A DNA stretch of 60,000 bases from Adiantum capillus-veneris. Lineage: Eukaryota; Streptophyta; Polypodiopsida; Polypodiales; Pteridaceae. Both the position numbers and the translations under genes were made by a program. Shown piece after piece: positions 43,464 through 55,539 of this stretch. The notes under the pieces were generated by a model. It ran no database searches. It saw only the letters and a list, made by a program, of their open reading frames with translations, and had not been told where the DNA came from. The stretch covers positions 73,975,935 to 74,035,934 of the forward strand of contig CM043950.1 of the NCBI GenBank assembly GCA_014529385.2. Reading direction: 5' to 3'. Position 1 is the first letter of the stretch. Each line of letters starts with the position of its first letter.

Positions 43464-44410
43464 ACATTTCCTTGAAACGTCGACGCTCCCTTACTAACAT
43501 TGTGGGAATGCTACCTATATACCGCAAGTCCAAAAAGGGATGGAGGTAGCTTTTTTTGGGCACCCACTTTTGGTTTGCCCATCCACTGGCAGAATAGAGA
43601 AATGCACCAAACTCTATTGGATTTCTAGTTCACGTTCCTGATTGATTGGAGATTTCAAGGCTCTCTCATGCGACTACTTGCAGCCACCTGACCGCACTCT
43701 CTTGCGATCACTCATCGGTGCCTAACTAATGACATGCGCTCAATTGTCCTTAAGGGACATTTTGGGTACGCTAGGTTCCCTTCTCGCATGAGCACAAGGC
43801 CACCCAAGCTTCGAGAGCTCCCCGCACCCCCAAGAACAAGAGCAATTTCCGACATTGCCTTGGCCAGGATATAGAGGCTCTTTTTTATTGTAGGTCAATC
43901 CCACAAGCCTTCAGCATTTTTCTAAACTTCAAGCATGAATAGCTTCTTTAAGCACACAAGAATGTTCCAAAGGGCATAAAAATTCGAGCTCCAAGGCTTC
44001 CAATAGAAACTCCAAGGTTTCAAGCAGCACTTCAAAGGCTTCAATTTTGTTAAGCTTCTAAAAAGGCTACTGTCTCTCTTCAAGAGGGGATTTGAAAGGA
44101 GATTTTAAAGCTTCGACCTAAAGACTCAAGTTTCTCTCGGCCATCTTTCTTATTCTCCCCAAGTTTTTTATACTTCAAAGCTAGAAAATTTCCATGGCGC
44201 GATCACTTTAAAATGCATGTAATCATCACCTATCACCTAAAAGGATAGCTAATTGAAGTGTCATATTGTAAAGAGGATAGACACTTGCATTAGCTCGCGT
44301 TAATCGGTAAGACCCCTCTCACGACACTATGGGAGAAAAAGGAAATAAAAAATTCAATGGAGAAAGGTAGTATGCCTGGCAGACAAAGCTGTGAGGATAT
44401 CTCATGAGAA
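43463..44410 (+). other. Element E unit 2 leader
   Basis: Leader from CTAACATTTCCTTGAAACG onward, matching 41130-42079 and nearly identical, over its first 280 bases, to 48082-48370 in unit 4. Confidence 0.65.
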
Positions 44411-45070
44411 AACAACTATGGTCTGTTGTCAAACCACGTACCGCTACACCGTGCATAGTGGACGGTACACTCACCAAAGCATAGATTGCACAAATTCAAA
44501 CAAAAGATGAACAAGCTCTAGAAAAAATTATCACCTCATTACATGATAATTATGTGCACTTTACTGATGATTACGCTACGACAATTCAAGCATGGACAGT
44601 CCTAAAAGAAAAATTTGGTGCAAAGCAAAAAGAAAAAAGGCTTAAAAAGAATCAAGGGGAGAACATTCAAGCCTCGTCAATAGGTTATTAAGCATCATCA
44701 CTCAGTTAACTTATATCGAATATCAAATCCAACAAGAAGAAAGGTTAATGAGCAGAATTTTTTACAACATAATCACAGTCCTAGAATAAAAAGAACGAAC
44801 ACCAACTTTGCAACATGTCATCAATGCCTTGATTGAAGAAGAAAAGAACCAAACAAACAAGGCGTCATAAAATAGAGGAGTTTACGTCGCATCATCATCT
44901 AAGACTGCATCTTTATTAAGTAGGATCAAGAACAAATAGTGTTACGAATGCGGAAAATCGAGTATTTCTCCAATGATTTCCACAAGAACATATGTAGCAA
45001 CTGTTGCGTCAAAAGACGCCACCATGAGAATGCCCAAGTAGCAGCAGTAGCAGTAGAAGAAAATAAAAAA
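44411..45070 (+). pseudogene. Element E unit 2 gag, broken
   Basis: Same gag as unit 1: TDDYATTIQAWTVLKEKFGAK-type reading near 44560-44630, then KCYECGK at about 44940 and FHKNICSNC in the next frame. Part of the middle is shortened near 44755 relative to unit 1. Confidence 0.7.
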
Positions 45071-45378
45071 TTAACCTTATAAAGGACGAAGATGAAGATT
45101 GAAATCAATTGTCTGCATATCTTTGTTGTCACCAATCATTTTCATCAATATATAGATGTACTTTAGAAATGGATGGTCTTCCGTCTTATTCGTTTGAGGA
45201 GAGTATTCTTTAATTTTTGTGACACCATGCCAAAATAAGACTTACTTCTATTTTGTGTGACTACAGTACCCCAGTCTATATGACCCAGTCTATTGACCTA
45301 GTCTATGTGACTACTAGCCTATGGCATTCAGTCTCGGTCTATGTTTCTTCAATATAGTCCAAAATCCAAGGGGAGGAT

Positions 45379-45714
45379 TGTTGGGATTATGTCCTTTGGC
45401 CTAGACCTCTCAGCTTATATGGACATGACCTCTTGTAGAGTCAACAATTAATCTAGTCACACTATGACCATGTGAAGGCACATGACCTTGCTTACATGGT
45501 AGGTAAATCACACAAGAATCCAAATGACTGTCCCAATCAGCATGGTTTTTACACATTTTAAGGAGCCACTCTTGACCTTTCAGGAGTTGGCCCTTGACCC
45601 TTGGGAAAGGTGCATGGTGACCCTTGAGGGGTACACCTAGACATACTCTACTACTACCTAAAGTAGCTCATTTGTACACACCAATAAGTTAGTTTAGTTT
45701 CTAATCAACTTGCT
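45379..45714 (+). repeat. Element E inner LTR fragment, unit 3
   Basis: TGTTGGGATTATG start after CCAAGGGGAGGAT. Here the CT microsatellite is gone and CAACTTG is joined to CTAACATTTCC. The rest is collinear with the other LTR fragments. Confidence 0.75.
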
Positions 45715-46660
45715 AACATTTCCTTGAAATGTCATCACTCCCTTACTAGCATTGTGGGAATGCTACCTATATGCCGCAAGTCCAGAAAGGGGTGAAGGTA
45801 ACTTTTTTTGGGCACCCACTTCTGGTTTGCCCGTCCACTTGCAAAATCCAGAAAAGCACCAAACTCCATTGGATTTCTTGTTCACGTTCGTGATTAATTG
45901 GTGATTTTGAGGCTTTCCCGTGCGACAACTTGCAGCCCTTGGACGCGCTCTCTTGCAATCATTGATCGGTGCCTGACTGATGACGTGCGCTCAATTGTCC
46001 TTAAGGGACCTTTCGGGTCCGCTAGGTTCCTTGTCGCATGAGCACCTGGCCACCCAAGCTTTGAGAGCTCCCCCGCTCCCCCCCCCCACCAGCCCCCCAA
46101 GAACAAGAGCAATTTCCCACATTGCCTTGGCCAATACAGAGCCCCTTTTTTATTGGAGGTCAATCCCACGAGCTGCAGCATTTTTTAAAACTTCAATCAT
46201 GAATAGCTTCTTCAAGCACACAAAAATGTTCCAAAGGGCGTAAAACTTCGAGCTCCAAGGCTTCCTAGAGAAATTCCAAGGTTTCAACAAGCACTTCAAA
46301 GGCTTCAACTCTGTTAAGCTTCTAAAAAGGCTACTCTCTCTCTCTTCAAAAAGGGCTTTGAAAGGAGATTTTAAAGCTTCGACCTCAAGGTTCAAGTTTC
46401 TCTCGGCCATCTTTCTCATTCTCCCCAAGTTTTTTATACTTCAAAGTTAACAAATTTCCATGGCACAATCACTTTAAAATGCATATAAGCATCACCTATC
46501 ACCTAAAAGGATAGCTCATTGAAGTGTCAACTTGTAAAGAGGATAGACACTTGGAATAGCCCGCATCAATCAGTATGACCCCTCTCACTACACTATGGGA
46601 GAAAAAGGAATTAAAAGAATTCAATGGAGAAAGGTTATATGGTTGGCACACAAACATCTG
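45715..46660 (+). other. Element E unit 3 leader
   Basis: Same leader as units 1 and 2, closer to unit 1 in the middle (AATACAGAGCCCCTTTTTTATTGG). Minus-strand ORFs such as 46181-45894 are incidental. Confidence 0.6.
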
Positions 46661-47340
46661 AGGATATCTCATGAGAAAACAACTATGGTTTGTTGTCAAA
46701 CCCCGCACTGCTACACCATCCACAGTCGGTGGTACACTCACCAGAGCACAGATTGCACAAATTCAAACAAAAGACGAACAAGCTATAATTATCACCTCAT
46801 TACATGATAATGATGTGAACTTTACTGATGATTACGCTATGACAACTCAAGCATGGACAGTCCTAAAAGACAATTTTGGTGCAAAGCAAGAAAAAAAACT
46901 AGCCTTAAAAAGAATCAAGGGGAGAAAATTTGAAGCCTCATCAATAGGTTATTAAGCATCATCACTTAGTTAACTTATATCGAGTATCAAATCCAACAAG
47001 AAGAAAGGTTAATGTGCTCTAAAGCGTTGGCCAAAACATTTTACAACATAATCACAGTGCTAGAATAAAAAGAACGAACACCAACTTTGCAACATGTCAA
47101 CAATGCCTTGATTGAAGAAGAAAAGAAGCAAACAAAGAAGGCGTTAGCAAATAGAGGAGTTTACATTGCATCATCATCAAGGACTGCATCTTGATTAACT
47201 ACGATCAAGAATAAAAAGTATTACGAATGCGAAGATCGAGTATTTCTCCCAGGATTTCCACAAGATCATTTGTAGAAACAGCGGTGTCAAAATACGCCAG
47301 CTTCAAAATGCCCAAGTAGCAGCAGTAGCAGTAGAAGAAA
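46661..47340 (+). pseudogene. Element E unit 3 gag, best-preserved copy
   Basis: ORF 46671-46955 (94 residues) keeps the start of the capsid in one frame: QLWFVVKPRTATPSTVGG, then AQIAQIQTKDEQAIIITSLHD, DYAMTTQAWTVLKDNFGAK and LALKRIKGRKFEASSIGY. It lacks the codons for two or three residues present in unit 1 (EQALEII against EQAII). A stop follows. IEYQIQQEERLM and IEEEKKQTKKALANRGVY continue in other frames. Confidence 0.78.
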
Positions 47341-47653
47341 ATAAAACATTAACCTTATAGAGGACGAAGCCGAAGATTCAAATCAAGAGGAGGACAATTG
47401 TCTGCATATCTGTGTTGTCATCAATCAGATTCATGCTTATACTGATGTACTTTAGAAATGGATGGTCTTATGTCTTATTCGTTTGAGGAGAGAATTCTTT
47501 AATTTTTATGACACCATGCCAAATAAGACCTACTTCTATTTTGTGTGACTACAGTACCCCGGTCTATATAACCTAGTCTATGTGACTACTAGCCTGTGGC
47601 ATTCAGTCTCATTCTATGTTCCTTCAATATAGTCCAAAGTCCAAGGGGATGAT

Positions 47654-47993
47654 TGTTGGTATTATGGCCTTTGGCCTAGACCTCTTAACTTATATGCACA
47701 TGCCCTCTTGTACAGTCAACAATCTAGTCACACTACGAGCATGTGAAGGCACATGACGGAGCTTACACGGTAGGTAAATCACACAAGAATCCAAATGAAG
47801 GTCCCAATCAGCATGGATTTTCCAAATTTTATGGAGCCACTCTTGACCTTTCACGAGTTAGCCCTTGGCCCTTGGGAAAGGTGCATGGTGACCCTTGAGA
47901 GGTACACCTAGCCATACTCTACTACTACCTGAAGTAGCTCATTTGTACACACCAATAAGTTAGTTCATTTTCTAATGAAGTTTCCATTTTGAG

Positions 47994-48081
<88 letters not shown>
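47654..48081 (+). repeat. Element E inner LTR fragment, unit 4, with long CT tract
   Basis: TGTTGGTATTATGG start, collinear with the other copies, ending in about 83 bases of CT repeat (47999-48081). Translation artefacts of alternating Arg and Glu on the minus strand come from this tract. Confidence 0.8.
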
Positions 48082-48082
<1 letters not shown>

Positions 48083-48678
48083 ACATTTCCTTGAAACGTC
48101 GACGCTCCCTTACTAACATTGTGGGAATGCTACCTATATACCGCAAGTCCAAAAAGGGGTGGAGGTAGCTTTTTTTGGGCACCCACTTTTGGTTTGCCCA
48201 TCCACTGGCAGAATAGAGAAATGCACCAAACTCTATTGGATTTCTAGTTCACGTTCCTGATTGATTGGAGATTTCAAGGCTCTCGCTTGCGACTACTTGC
48301 AGCCACCTGACCGCACTCTCTTGCGATCACTCATCGGTGCCTGACTAATGACATGCGCTCAATTGTCCTTAAGGGACGAAGCCGAAGATTCAAATCAAGA
48401 GGAGGACAATTGTCTGCATATCTGTGTTGTCATCAATCAGATTCATGCTTATACTGATGTACTTTAGAAATGGATGGTCTTATGTCTTTTTCGTTTGAGG
48501 AGAGAATTCTTTAATTTTTATGACACCATGCCAAATAAGACCTATTTCTATTTTGTGTGACTACAGTACCCCGGTCTATATAACCTAGTCTGTTGACCTA
48601 GTCTATGTGACTACTAGCTTGTGGCATTCAGTCTCATTCTATGTTCCTTCAATATAGTCCAAAGTCCAAGGGTATGAT
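48082..48678 (+). other. Element E unit 4: leader joined to post-gag sequence, gag deleted
   Basis: Leader sequence nearly identical to unit 2 runs to TTGTCCTTAAGGGAC (48377). The next bases, GAAGCCGAAGATTC, are the post-gag sequence of unit 3 (47365 on). GGAC (48374-48377) is shared at both sides of the junction. The remaining leader and entire gag, about 1.3 kb, are missing, which explains the 1025-base period. Confidence 0.85.
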
Positions 48679-49017
48679 TGTTGGTATTATGGCCTTTGGC
48701 CTAGACCTCTTAACTTATATGCACATGACCTCTTGTACAGTCAACAATCTAGTGACACTATGAGCATGTGAAGGCACATGACCGAGCTTACACGGTAGGT
48801 AAATCACACAAGAATCCAAATGACCATCCCAATCAGCATGGATTTTCCAAATTTTATGGAGCCACTCTTGACCTTTCACGAGTTGGCCGTTGACCCTTGG
48901 GAAAGGTGCATGGTGACCCTTGAGAGGTACACCTAGCCATACTCTACTACTACTTGAAGTAGCTCATTTGTACACACCAATAAGTAAGTTTATTTTCTAA
49001 TCAAGTTGCCATTTTGA

Positions 49018-49072
<55 letters not shown>
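48679..49072 (+). repeat. Element E inner LTR fragment, unit 5
   Basis: TGTTGGTATTATGG start. The TTGGTATTATG variant is shared only with the copy at 47654, so these two are closest relatives. Ends in a CT tract (49023-49072). Confidence 0.78.
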
Positions 49073-49075
<3 letters not shown>

Positions 49076-50010
49076 TAACATTTCCTTCAAATGTCGACGC
49101 TCCCTTACTAACATTGGGGGAAGGCTACCTATATACCGCAAGTACAAAAAGGGGTGAAGGTCGATTTTTTTGGGCACCCACTTCTGGTTTGCCCGTCCAC
49201 TGGTAGAATACAAAAAGGCACCAAACTCCATTGGATTTCTAGTTCACGTTCCTGATTGATTAGAGATTTCAAGGCTCTCTCGTGCAACTACTTGCAGCCA
49301 CTTGGCCGCACTCTCTTGCGATCACGGATCGGTGCCTGACTGATGACATGCGCTCAATTGTCCGTAAGGGACATTTTGGATCCGCTAGGTTCCCTTCTCG
49401 CATGAGCACCACACCACCCAAGCTTTGAGAGCTCCCCGCCCTCCCAAGAAAAAGAGCAATTTCCCACATTGCCTTGGCCAGTACAGAGGCCCTTTTTTAT
49501 TGGAGGTCAATCCCACGAGCTGCAGCATTTTTTTAAACTTCAAGCATGAATAGCTTCTTCAAGCACACAAGGATGTTCCAAAGGGCATAAAACTTCGAGC
49601 TCCAAGGCTTCCAAGAGAAACTCCAAGGTTTCAAGAAGCACTTCAAACGCTTCAATTCTGTTAAGCTTCTAAAAAGACTACTCTCTCTCTTCAAGAGGGG
49701 ATTGGAAAGGAGATTTTAAAGCTTCGACCTAAAGATTCAAGTTTCTGTCAGCCATCTTTCTCATTCTCCCCAAGTTTTTAATACTTCAAAGTTAACAAAT
49801 TTCCATGGCACGATCACTTTAAAATGCATGTAATCATCACCTATCACCTAAAAGGATAGCTACTTGAAGTGTTAGCTTGTAAAGAGGATAGACACTTGCA
49901 TTAGCTCGCGTTAATCGGTAAGACCCCTCTCACGACACTATGGGAGAAAAAGGAATTAAAAAACTCAATGGAGAAAGGTTGTATGCCTGGCAGACAAAGC
50001 TGTGAGAATA
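49073..50010 (+). other. Element E unit 5 leader
   Basis: Collinear with the leaders of units 1-3. No C run at the place of 41490-41507; CCGCCCTCCCAAG is found instead. Confidence 0.6.
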
Positions 50011-50680
50011 TCTCATGAGAAAACAACTATGGTCTGTTGTCAAACCACGCACCGCTACACCATGCACAGTGGACGGTACACTCACCAGAGCATAGATTGC
50101 ACAAATTCAAACAAAAGAGGAACAAGCTCTAGAAAAAATTATCACCTCATTACATGATAATTATGTGCACTTTACTGATGATTAAGCTACGACAATTCAA
50201 GCATGGACAGTCCTAAAATAAAATTTCGGTGCAAAGCAAAAAAGAAAATTAGCTTTAAAAAGAATCAAGGGGAGAACATTTCAAGCCTCGTCAATAGGTT
50301 ATTAAGAATCATCACTCAATTAACTTATATCGAGTATCAAATCCTATAAGAAGAAAGGTTAATGTACTCTGAAGCGCTGTCCAAAAAATTTTACAACATA
50401 ATCACATTGCTAGAATAAAAAGAAAGAACACCATCTTTGCAACATGTAATCAATTCCTTGATTGAAGAAGAAAAAAAGCAAACAAAGAAGGCGTCAGCAA
50501 ATAGAGGAGTTTACGTTGCATCATCATCTAGGACTGCATCTTTATTAACCATCAAGAATAAAAAATGTTATAAATACAAAAAATCGAGTATTTCTCCAAG
50601 GATTTCCACAAGAACCTCTGTAGCAACTACGGCGTCAATAGACACCAGCATCAAAATTCCCAAGTAGCAACATTAGCTGT
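50011..50680 (+). pseudogene. Element E unit 5 gag, broken
   Basis: Capsid region with stops (for example TAA in GATTAAGCTACG near 50180). ORF 50437-50667 covers the C-terminal part: LIEEEKKQTKKASANRGVY and NKKCYKYKKSS, where the knuckle's second Cys has become Tyr. Confidence 0.7.
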
Positions 50681-51014
50681 AGAAGAAAATTAAAAATTAA
50701 CCTTATAGAGGACGAAGACAAAGATTGAAATCAAGAGGAGGACAATTGTCTGCATATCCGTGTCGTCATCAATCACTTTCATGAATATACTGATGTACTT
50801 TAGAGATGCATGGTCTTCCGTCTTATTTGTTTGAGGAGAGACTTCTTTAACCTTTGTGACACCATGCCAAATAACACCTAATTCTATTTTGTGTGACTAC
50901 AGTACCCCAATCTATATGACCCAGTTTATTGACCTAGTCTATGTGACTACTAGCCTGTGGCATTTAGTCTCGGTCTATGTTTCTTCAATATAGTCCAAAG
51001 TCCAAGGGGAGGAT

Positions 51015-51354
51015 TATTGCGATTATGGATTTTGGCCTAGACCTCTCAACTTATATGGACATGACCTCTTGTATAGTCAACAATCTAGTCACCCTATCAG
51101 CATGTGAAGGCACATGACCTAGCTTACACGGCAGGTGAACCACACAAGAGTCAAAATGACCATCCCAATCAGCATGGCTTTTCCACATTTTATGGAGCCA
51201 CTCTTGACCTTTCAGGAGTTGACCCTTGACCCTTCGGAAAGGTGCATGGTGACCCTTGAGAGGTACACCTAGCCAAACTCTACTACTACATGAAGTAGCT
51301 CATTTGTACACACCAATAAGTTAGTTCATTTTCTAATCAAGTTGACATTTTGAG

Positions 51355-51400
<46 letters not shown>

Positions 51401-51462
51401 TAGTGTACATATCAATTCTATCATTATTAATGCTAGTCTTGTTGATCCACCCTAACTCAACA
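51015..51462 (+). repeat. Element E complete 3' LTR
   Basis: Starts TATTGCGATTATGG (a decayed TGTTGGGATTATGG) after CCAAGGGGAGGAT and ends CTAACTCAACA, the same end as the 5' LTR at 40566. It contains the CT tract (51358-51393) and, unlike the inner fragments, the 70 bases after it. Confidence 0.8.
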
Positions 51463-53968
51463 CTACTTAAAATTAGTCAATCAACTAACATCACAACTTT
51501 GAGAAGCATAGATTTAATGACGCACATTCCATATAGTAAAGAATACTCGAGTCTTCCACTATCAAAATTTTGCATCTTGTTTCAAGAGAAAAATATTATT
51601 TTCACTACATTACAAGGCATAAGAGGTCGGATCAAATGTTTGATGTGGTATAGTATTCCAAACTTGCCAACTCTAACCCATCCCATCTTTCTTGCAATAT
51701 TGCTAATTTAGTCCATGAAATTCAACGTAAAGCTTTGCTCGTAAGATATAATGATTATGGAAGCTCATTGCAACTTCTAGAGACGCTATGCTCTTTGGTT
51801 GAAGGTCATGTTGTACATTGAAGGCTTGTATGATTGTCCTTCATATAACATGTAAACGAAGACCTTAACAGTTTTGGTGCTCAGAATTTTCAAGTGCGAG
51901 GTATATATAAACAGATGATTAGAAATATTTTCTTTGTGCACTACCCCATCAATCAAGTGTATGTGCGATTCTACAAAATGATGCAACAATTAATTCAACA
52001 ATACAATCACCCCAAAGATAGAACAAATAAAGTTCAAAATTAAGATGTTTAACCAACACGATGATGTGAGTTTATCGATTTGGGATTGAAAAAGAAGGAT
52101 TCGCAAAACAAAGTAAGTTGACATCTCAATTACTCAGATGCATGCCTATATAATGACAATCAATTGAACGCGCCAACAAAATAGAATACGACACTCCATG
52201 CACATCGACCTCGACAAGAGGTCAATATAAAATCAAACTTGTAAACACCCTGATAGGCATACCCCACCTTTGATATAAAAATATACAAGATGATTTATAT
52301 TACCAAAAATCATAAGCTACAAAATATCATAAGCATATGTACCGATCACACAACACACTTCATGCAATTACTTGCTCATTTATTTTAAGTATTGTTTCGT
52401 AGTATGGAAAATTACACAAACCACAGATCTTGTGCATCCTCTTCCGTGAACATTTAAGCAAGCCTATATTTGTCCTTCAGAGTTTACACAAGCAAAATAC
52501 CTAAAGAGAAAATCGTACAAGTGGGATTCATAAATGACAAAGCAAAAAGGAGAACTGTTATACAATTGTCAATACATAATTGTCAATACCTGCTTATCCA
52601 CAATGCGAGGCTCAACAAGTAGCAAAGACAATAAGGACACTTGCACAAAAGCTCGTATCAGCAAACACTCAACCGCTCATATGCCAGCAAGAGCGGGCTC
52701 TCATGATAACCGAAGTTAAGGATGAGGAGTGATGGTCCTGAGAGGAATACCACAAAGACAAGGAACCTCATCAAGATTGACAATACATGACATTAGCAAA
52801 TTAAAAAAGAATTTTAAGTTTCAATGTGACCTTTCATTTCATTAAGCCCGGTTGCCTTTTGCTTTCCACATGAGTAGGAGCATTCCAATCCACAGTAAAG
52901 GAACTAAGACGGTGCGTCTTGTTGACCAAAGTCTGACCATGAAAATTCAGCATGATCAAAAGGGGGGAAAAGAAAAGAGCAATTGGGTTCTCTTGCAAAT
53001 CTGTTGAGAGCCTGGCAAATTAGGAAGTCGAATTAGGAAGTTCATTCAGTTGTTGCAACTGAGGCTTCAAGATAAACAATGAGAACTTCATGCTTAAATT
53101 GAAGCAACAAGAGGCACTTAGAGAGAGAATGAATTGCCTGCGGTCGCTGTTAGGCCAGATGAAAGGTCGCTACCCTTGTCGTACACACAGCTAGTGTGGG
53201 TTTTAAGCCTACGATTGCGGACAGGAACTCGGCCACTCTATTAGGGCAACCTGCAGCCCATGCCTTTCGTTGGATTGCTCAGCCACTCTATTAGGGCAAC
53301 CTGCAGCCCACGCCTTTCGTTCCTATCTCGAGCTCCCGGTTCAGCTCCTTCAGCCATTCACTTCATGCCATATTTTTCCACCAGCCAATCACACACATTA
53401 TACTTTGATTCATTTACAAGTGGGAAACCCACGAAAAGAAAGGGATACAAAACACGGAACACACACACAGTTTTTCCATATGTCAACCATACATCATCGG
53501 CCTCGGACAGGTATGGAAGTACAGATAAGACCCTCTCAGGATTCCACATGACTAAGTCTCAAAGTCTCAGGGATCTCGGAAAAACCCAACATACTTTTTT
53601 TTTTCGTTTCTACATACCAGAGGGCCCACAGGGGGAGGTGCTTATCCCTTCCAATATTAGCCATGTTACATGGTCGGGGAAGGGCTGCGTATCATTGGGA
53701 AAGAGCCACGCGTAGGAATCACCATGGCCACCTAATTGATGCACCATGAGCTGGGAACGACGGAGAGAACTCATAGCAACCAACTAGGAACCTCCTCCTC
53801 GGGTGACTAACCCGAGGAGGATGCACTCGAGTGTCCAAGAGCAAGAGCCCTAGCAGCATGAACACTAGGTGAAGCACAAGGTGCCCCTCCAGAGCAGGTG
53901 AGGGATTCCTCCAGACCTTGTCTGTTTTGCTTCTTCTGCTTGGTGTTTCTTTTTTTGGTGTGTGGTTA
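51463..53968. other. Unassigned region between elements E and F
   Basis: 2.5 kb with no recognised domain in any frame. The longest ORF (53260-53715, plus, 151 codons) has biased Ser/Thr/His composition, overlaps a 50-bp duplication and has no known motif. No LTR relation to other parts of the window was seen. Confidence 0.45.
53232..53322 (+). repeat. 50-bp tandem duplication
   Basis: GCCACTCTATTAGGGCAACC starts at 53232 and again at 53282. The shared part is about 40 bases with one substitution. Confidence 0.9.
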
Positions 53969-55116
53969 TGTCACGGGAACCGAATAATAGAGATCGATAG
54001 CAAAAGATAGAGAAAGAGATCTTTGTATTGATGAATCTTTGTAGAGTTTTGATACAACAGAGGAGCAAAATATATGGGCGCACTCCGTTGTACGGAGCTC
54101 GAACCTCCCGACCACCCCCGAGCTTCAGTTCGCTTGCATGCAGCGTCTCACTCGCACTCGCACTCGCACTCGCACTCTCACTCTCACTCTCACTCTCACT
54201 CGCACTCGCACTCGCAGAAGAAGAGATCGGCGAATGATCCCCAAACGCACCACCCGTCGTGCTTTTATCCTTCTTTTCCTCGAAAAGTCTGCACGATTTT
54301 TGTACCAAGTATACCTGCGAGAATAATATAAGAACGTGATCGCTAAGCGATCCGTAAAGGTTAGATTTCTATCATGACACTTTGCACAGATCGTGTTTCA
54401 CACATTGATTTCTGCATCACCTACAAAATAGCCAAAAGAATATACTCGTGCAACCAATTCAACATGATAATCAAAGTAAAAAACATAATTATATACCTTC
54501 ATAATCTCAATTGCCATACTCTACCATGAAGAAACAATCCACTTCTTGGTTGATAGCAGGGAGAACTGTATGATGTTGTAGGTCTGTCTGTCCCTGTGTA
54601 CATTACACTGCTGCTGCCTTCTGTTTGTTTTCATCATAACTTTTACAAACGAACTCAGAACAGAGCAATCCAAGTACTCAAAACGACGGGAATAGGTCTG
54701 GTCTACAAGACAACGCGGACAGAATTGCGAAAAACATCTTTGTTTGGCTAAAAACGCAACTTTTAGGTCGCGACTCATAAAACCTCTAATTTTGGGTCTC
54801 CACTACTTTTACAACTTATTTTAAGCCTACCCATGCATTTTAAGCTAAAACACATAAATATAAAACATTGATATTAATAAAAATCTCAATTTTACTGTTC
54901 ATAGACAGACTATCTGTTATTCATTAATCTTTATCAAATCCGTTTTTAGTGTATTATTTTAAAAAAAAGAATATATGTTCTCTCTTAATATTTCAACTCA
55001 TTCGTATAAGCTCTATTTAATAGACTATTCAACAATCTTTCAAATCGTGCTAACGAAAGATATGCCCTGCTACATTCTTTTCGACTTTAAGAACTTTAAA
55101 TATTAGTCCTATTACA
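53969..55116 (-). repeat. 3' LTR of element F, complete
   Basis: 1148 bases, TGTAATAGG to GTGACA in element orientation, with TG...CA ends. It contains a hexanucleotide repeat (54150-54213) and near-random AT-rich U3 (54780-55110). The outer flank (plus strand, 53964-53968) is GGTTA, the expected target-site duplication to look for beyond 60000. Confidence 0.9.
54150..54213 (+). repeat. CACTCG/CACTCT hexanucleotide repeat in LTR F
   Basis: Ten or so units in blocks: CACTCG, then CACTCT, then CACTCG again. An identical copy is in the other LTR at 59196-59259. It produces Ser-Ala/Ser-Glu and Ser-His ORF artefacts on both strands. Confidence 0.9.
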
Positions 55117-55127
55117 TTCTCCCCTTA
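55117..55127 (-). other. Polypurine tract of element F
   Basis: The minus strand reads AAGGGGAGAA directly before TGTAATAGG, the start of the 3' LTR. It is the expected second-strand primer. Confidence 0.75.
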
Positions 55128-55156
55128 TCAAAATTAACTCTGTCCTCAGAGTTGGT

Positions 55157-55519
55157 CTAAAGAGAGAAAAATTCTCTTTGCAAAACACTAAGATCAACCC
55201 ATGATGCATCCTCTACTGGATAGTTCTGCCACTTAACCAAAACTTCCACAATGTCTCTATTTCTCATATGTTTAAAACGCCTATCTAGTACTAAGTCTGA
55301 TTCTACAGTCAATGGTCCGTCATCTTTCAACTTAGAGTTGTCCTCTAAAACATGATGCACATTAGGAACATACTTTTTCAATAAACTCACATAGAATACA
55401 TGATGCACTTTAACATGAGAAGGCAATTCCAATTTGTAAGCTAATGAACCAATGCGCTTCAAAATTTTAAATGGACCAACAAATCGTGGAGACAATCTTC
55501 TATCATTTCCAAAAATCAA
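55157..55519 (-). pseudogene. Element F integrase C-terminus with chromodomain
   Basis: The ORF begins with the rest of the integrase C-terminal domain: RRLSPRFVGPFKILKRIGS and LPSHVKVHHVFYVSLLKKY ('L...F.GPF.I...IG..AY.L.LP....VH.VFHVS-L'). Residues 78-115 or so, VLDRRFKHMRNRDIVEVLVK followed by WQNYPVEDASWVD, form a chromodomain, thought to bind histone marks and guide insertion to heterochromatin. The aromatic cage appears only partly kept, as in group II chromodomains. The ORF ends 40 bases before the polypurine tract. Confidence 0.88.
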
Positions 55520-55539
55520 ATGAGACTTCTCAGGAATAA

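Larger units (their letters stand above)
40361..51462 (+). mobile_element. Element E: copia-like gag-only LTR element, internally tandem-repeated
   Basis: A 5' LTR remnant (40361-40566) with an initiator-Met-type primer site starts the element and a full-length LTR (51015-51462) ends it. Between them an LTR-leader-gag unit repeats. LTR starts are at 43077, 45379, 47654, 48679 and 51015, giving periods of 2302, 2275, 1025 and 2336 bases. No protease, RT or integrase is found anywhere in 11 kb. In the inner units the LTR is cut at its CT microsatellite and joined directly to the leader, so primer site and first 560 bases of leader are absent there. Confidence 0.8.

Noticed and set aside
47925-48182. 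Minus-strand ORF with long Arg-Glu alternation
   Set aside because: It is the antisense translation of a CT microsatellite; a similar one at 49001-49231 has the same cause.
53260-53715. 151-codon plus-strand ORF
   Set aside because: Overlaps a second ORF and a 50-bp duplication, has biased composition and no known motif; not supported as a gene.
53865-54308. Minus-strand ORF rich in Ser-Ala and Ser-Glu, repeated near 58926-59354
   Set aside because: It comes from the hexanucleotide repeat inside both LTRs of element F; it lies in LTR sequence, not in a gene.
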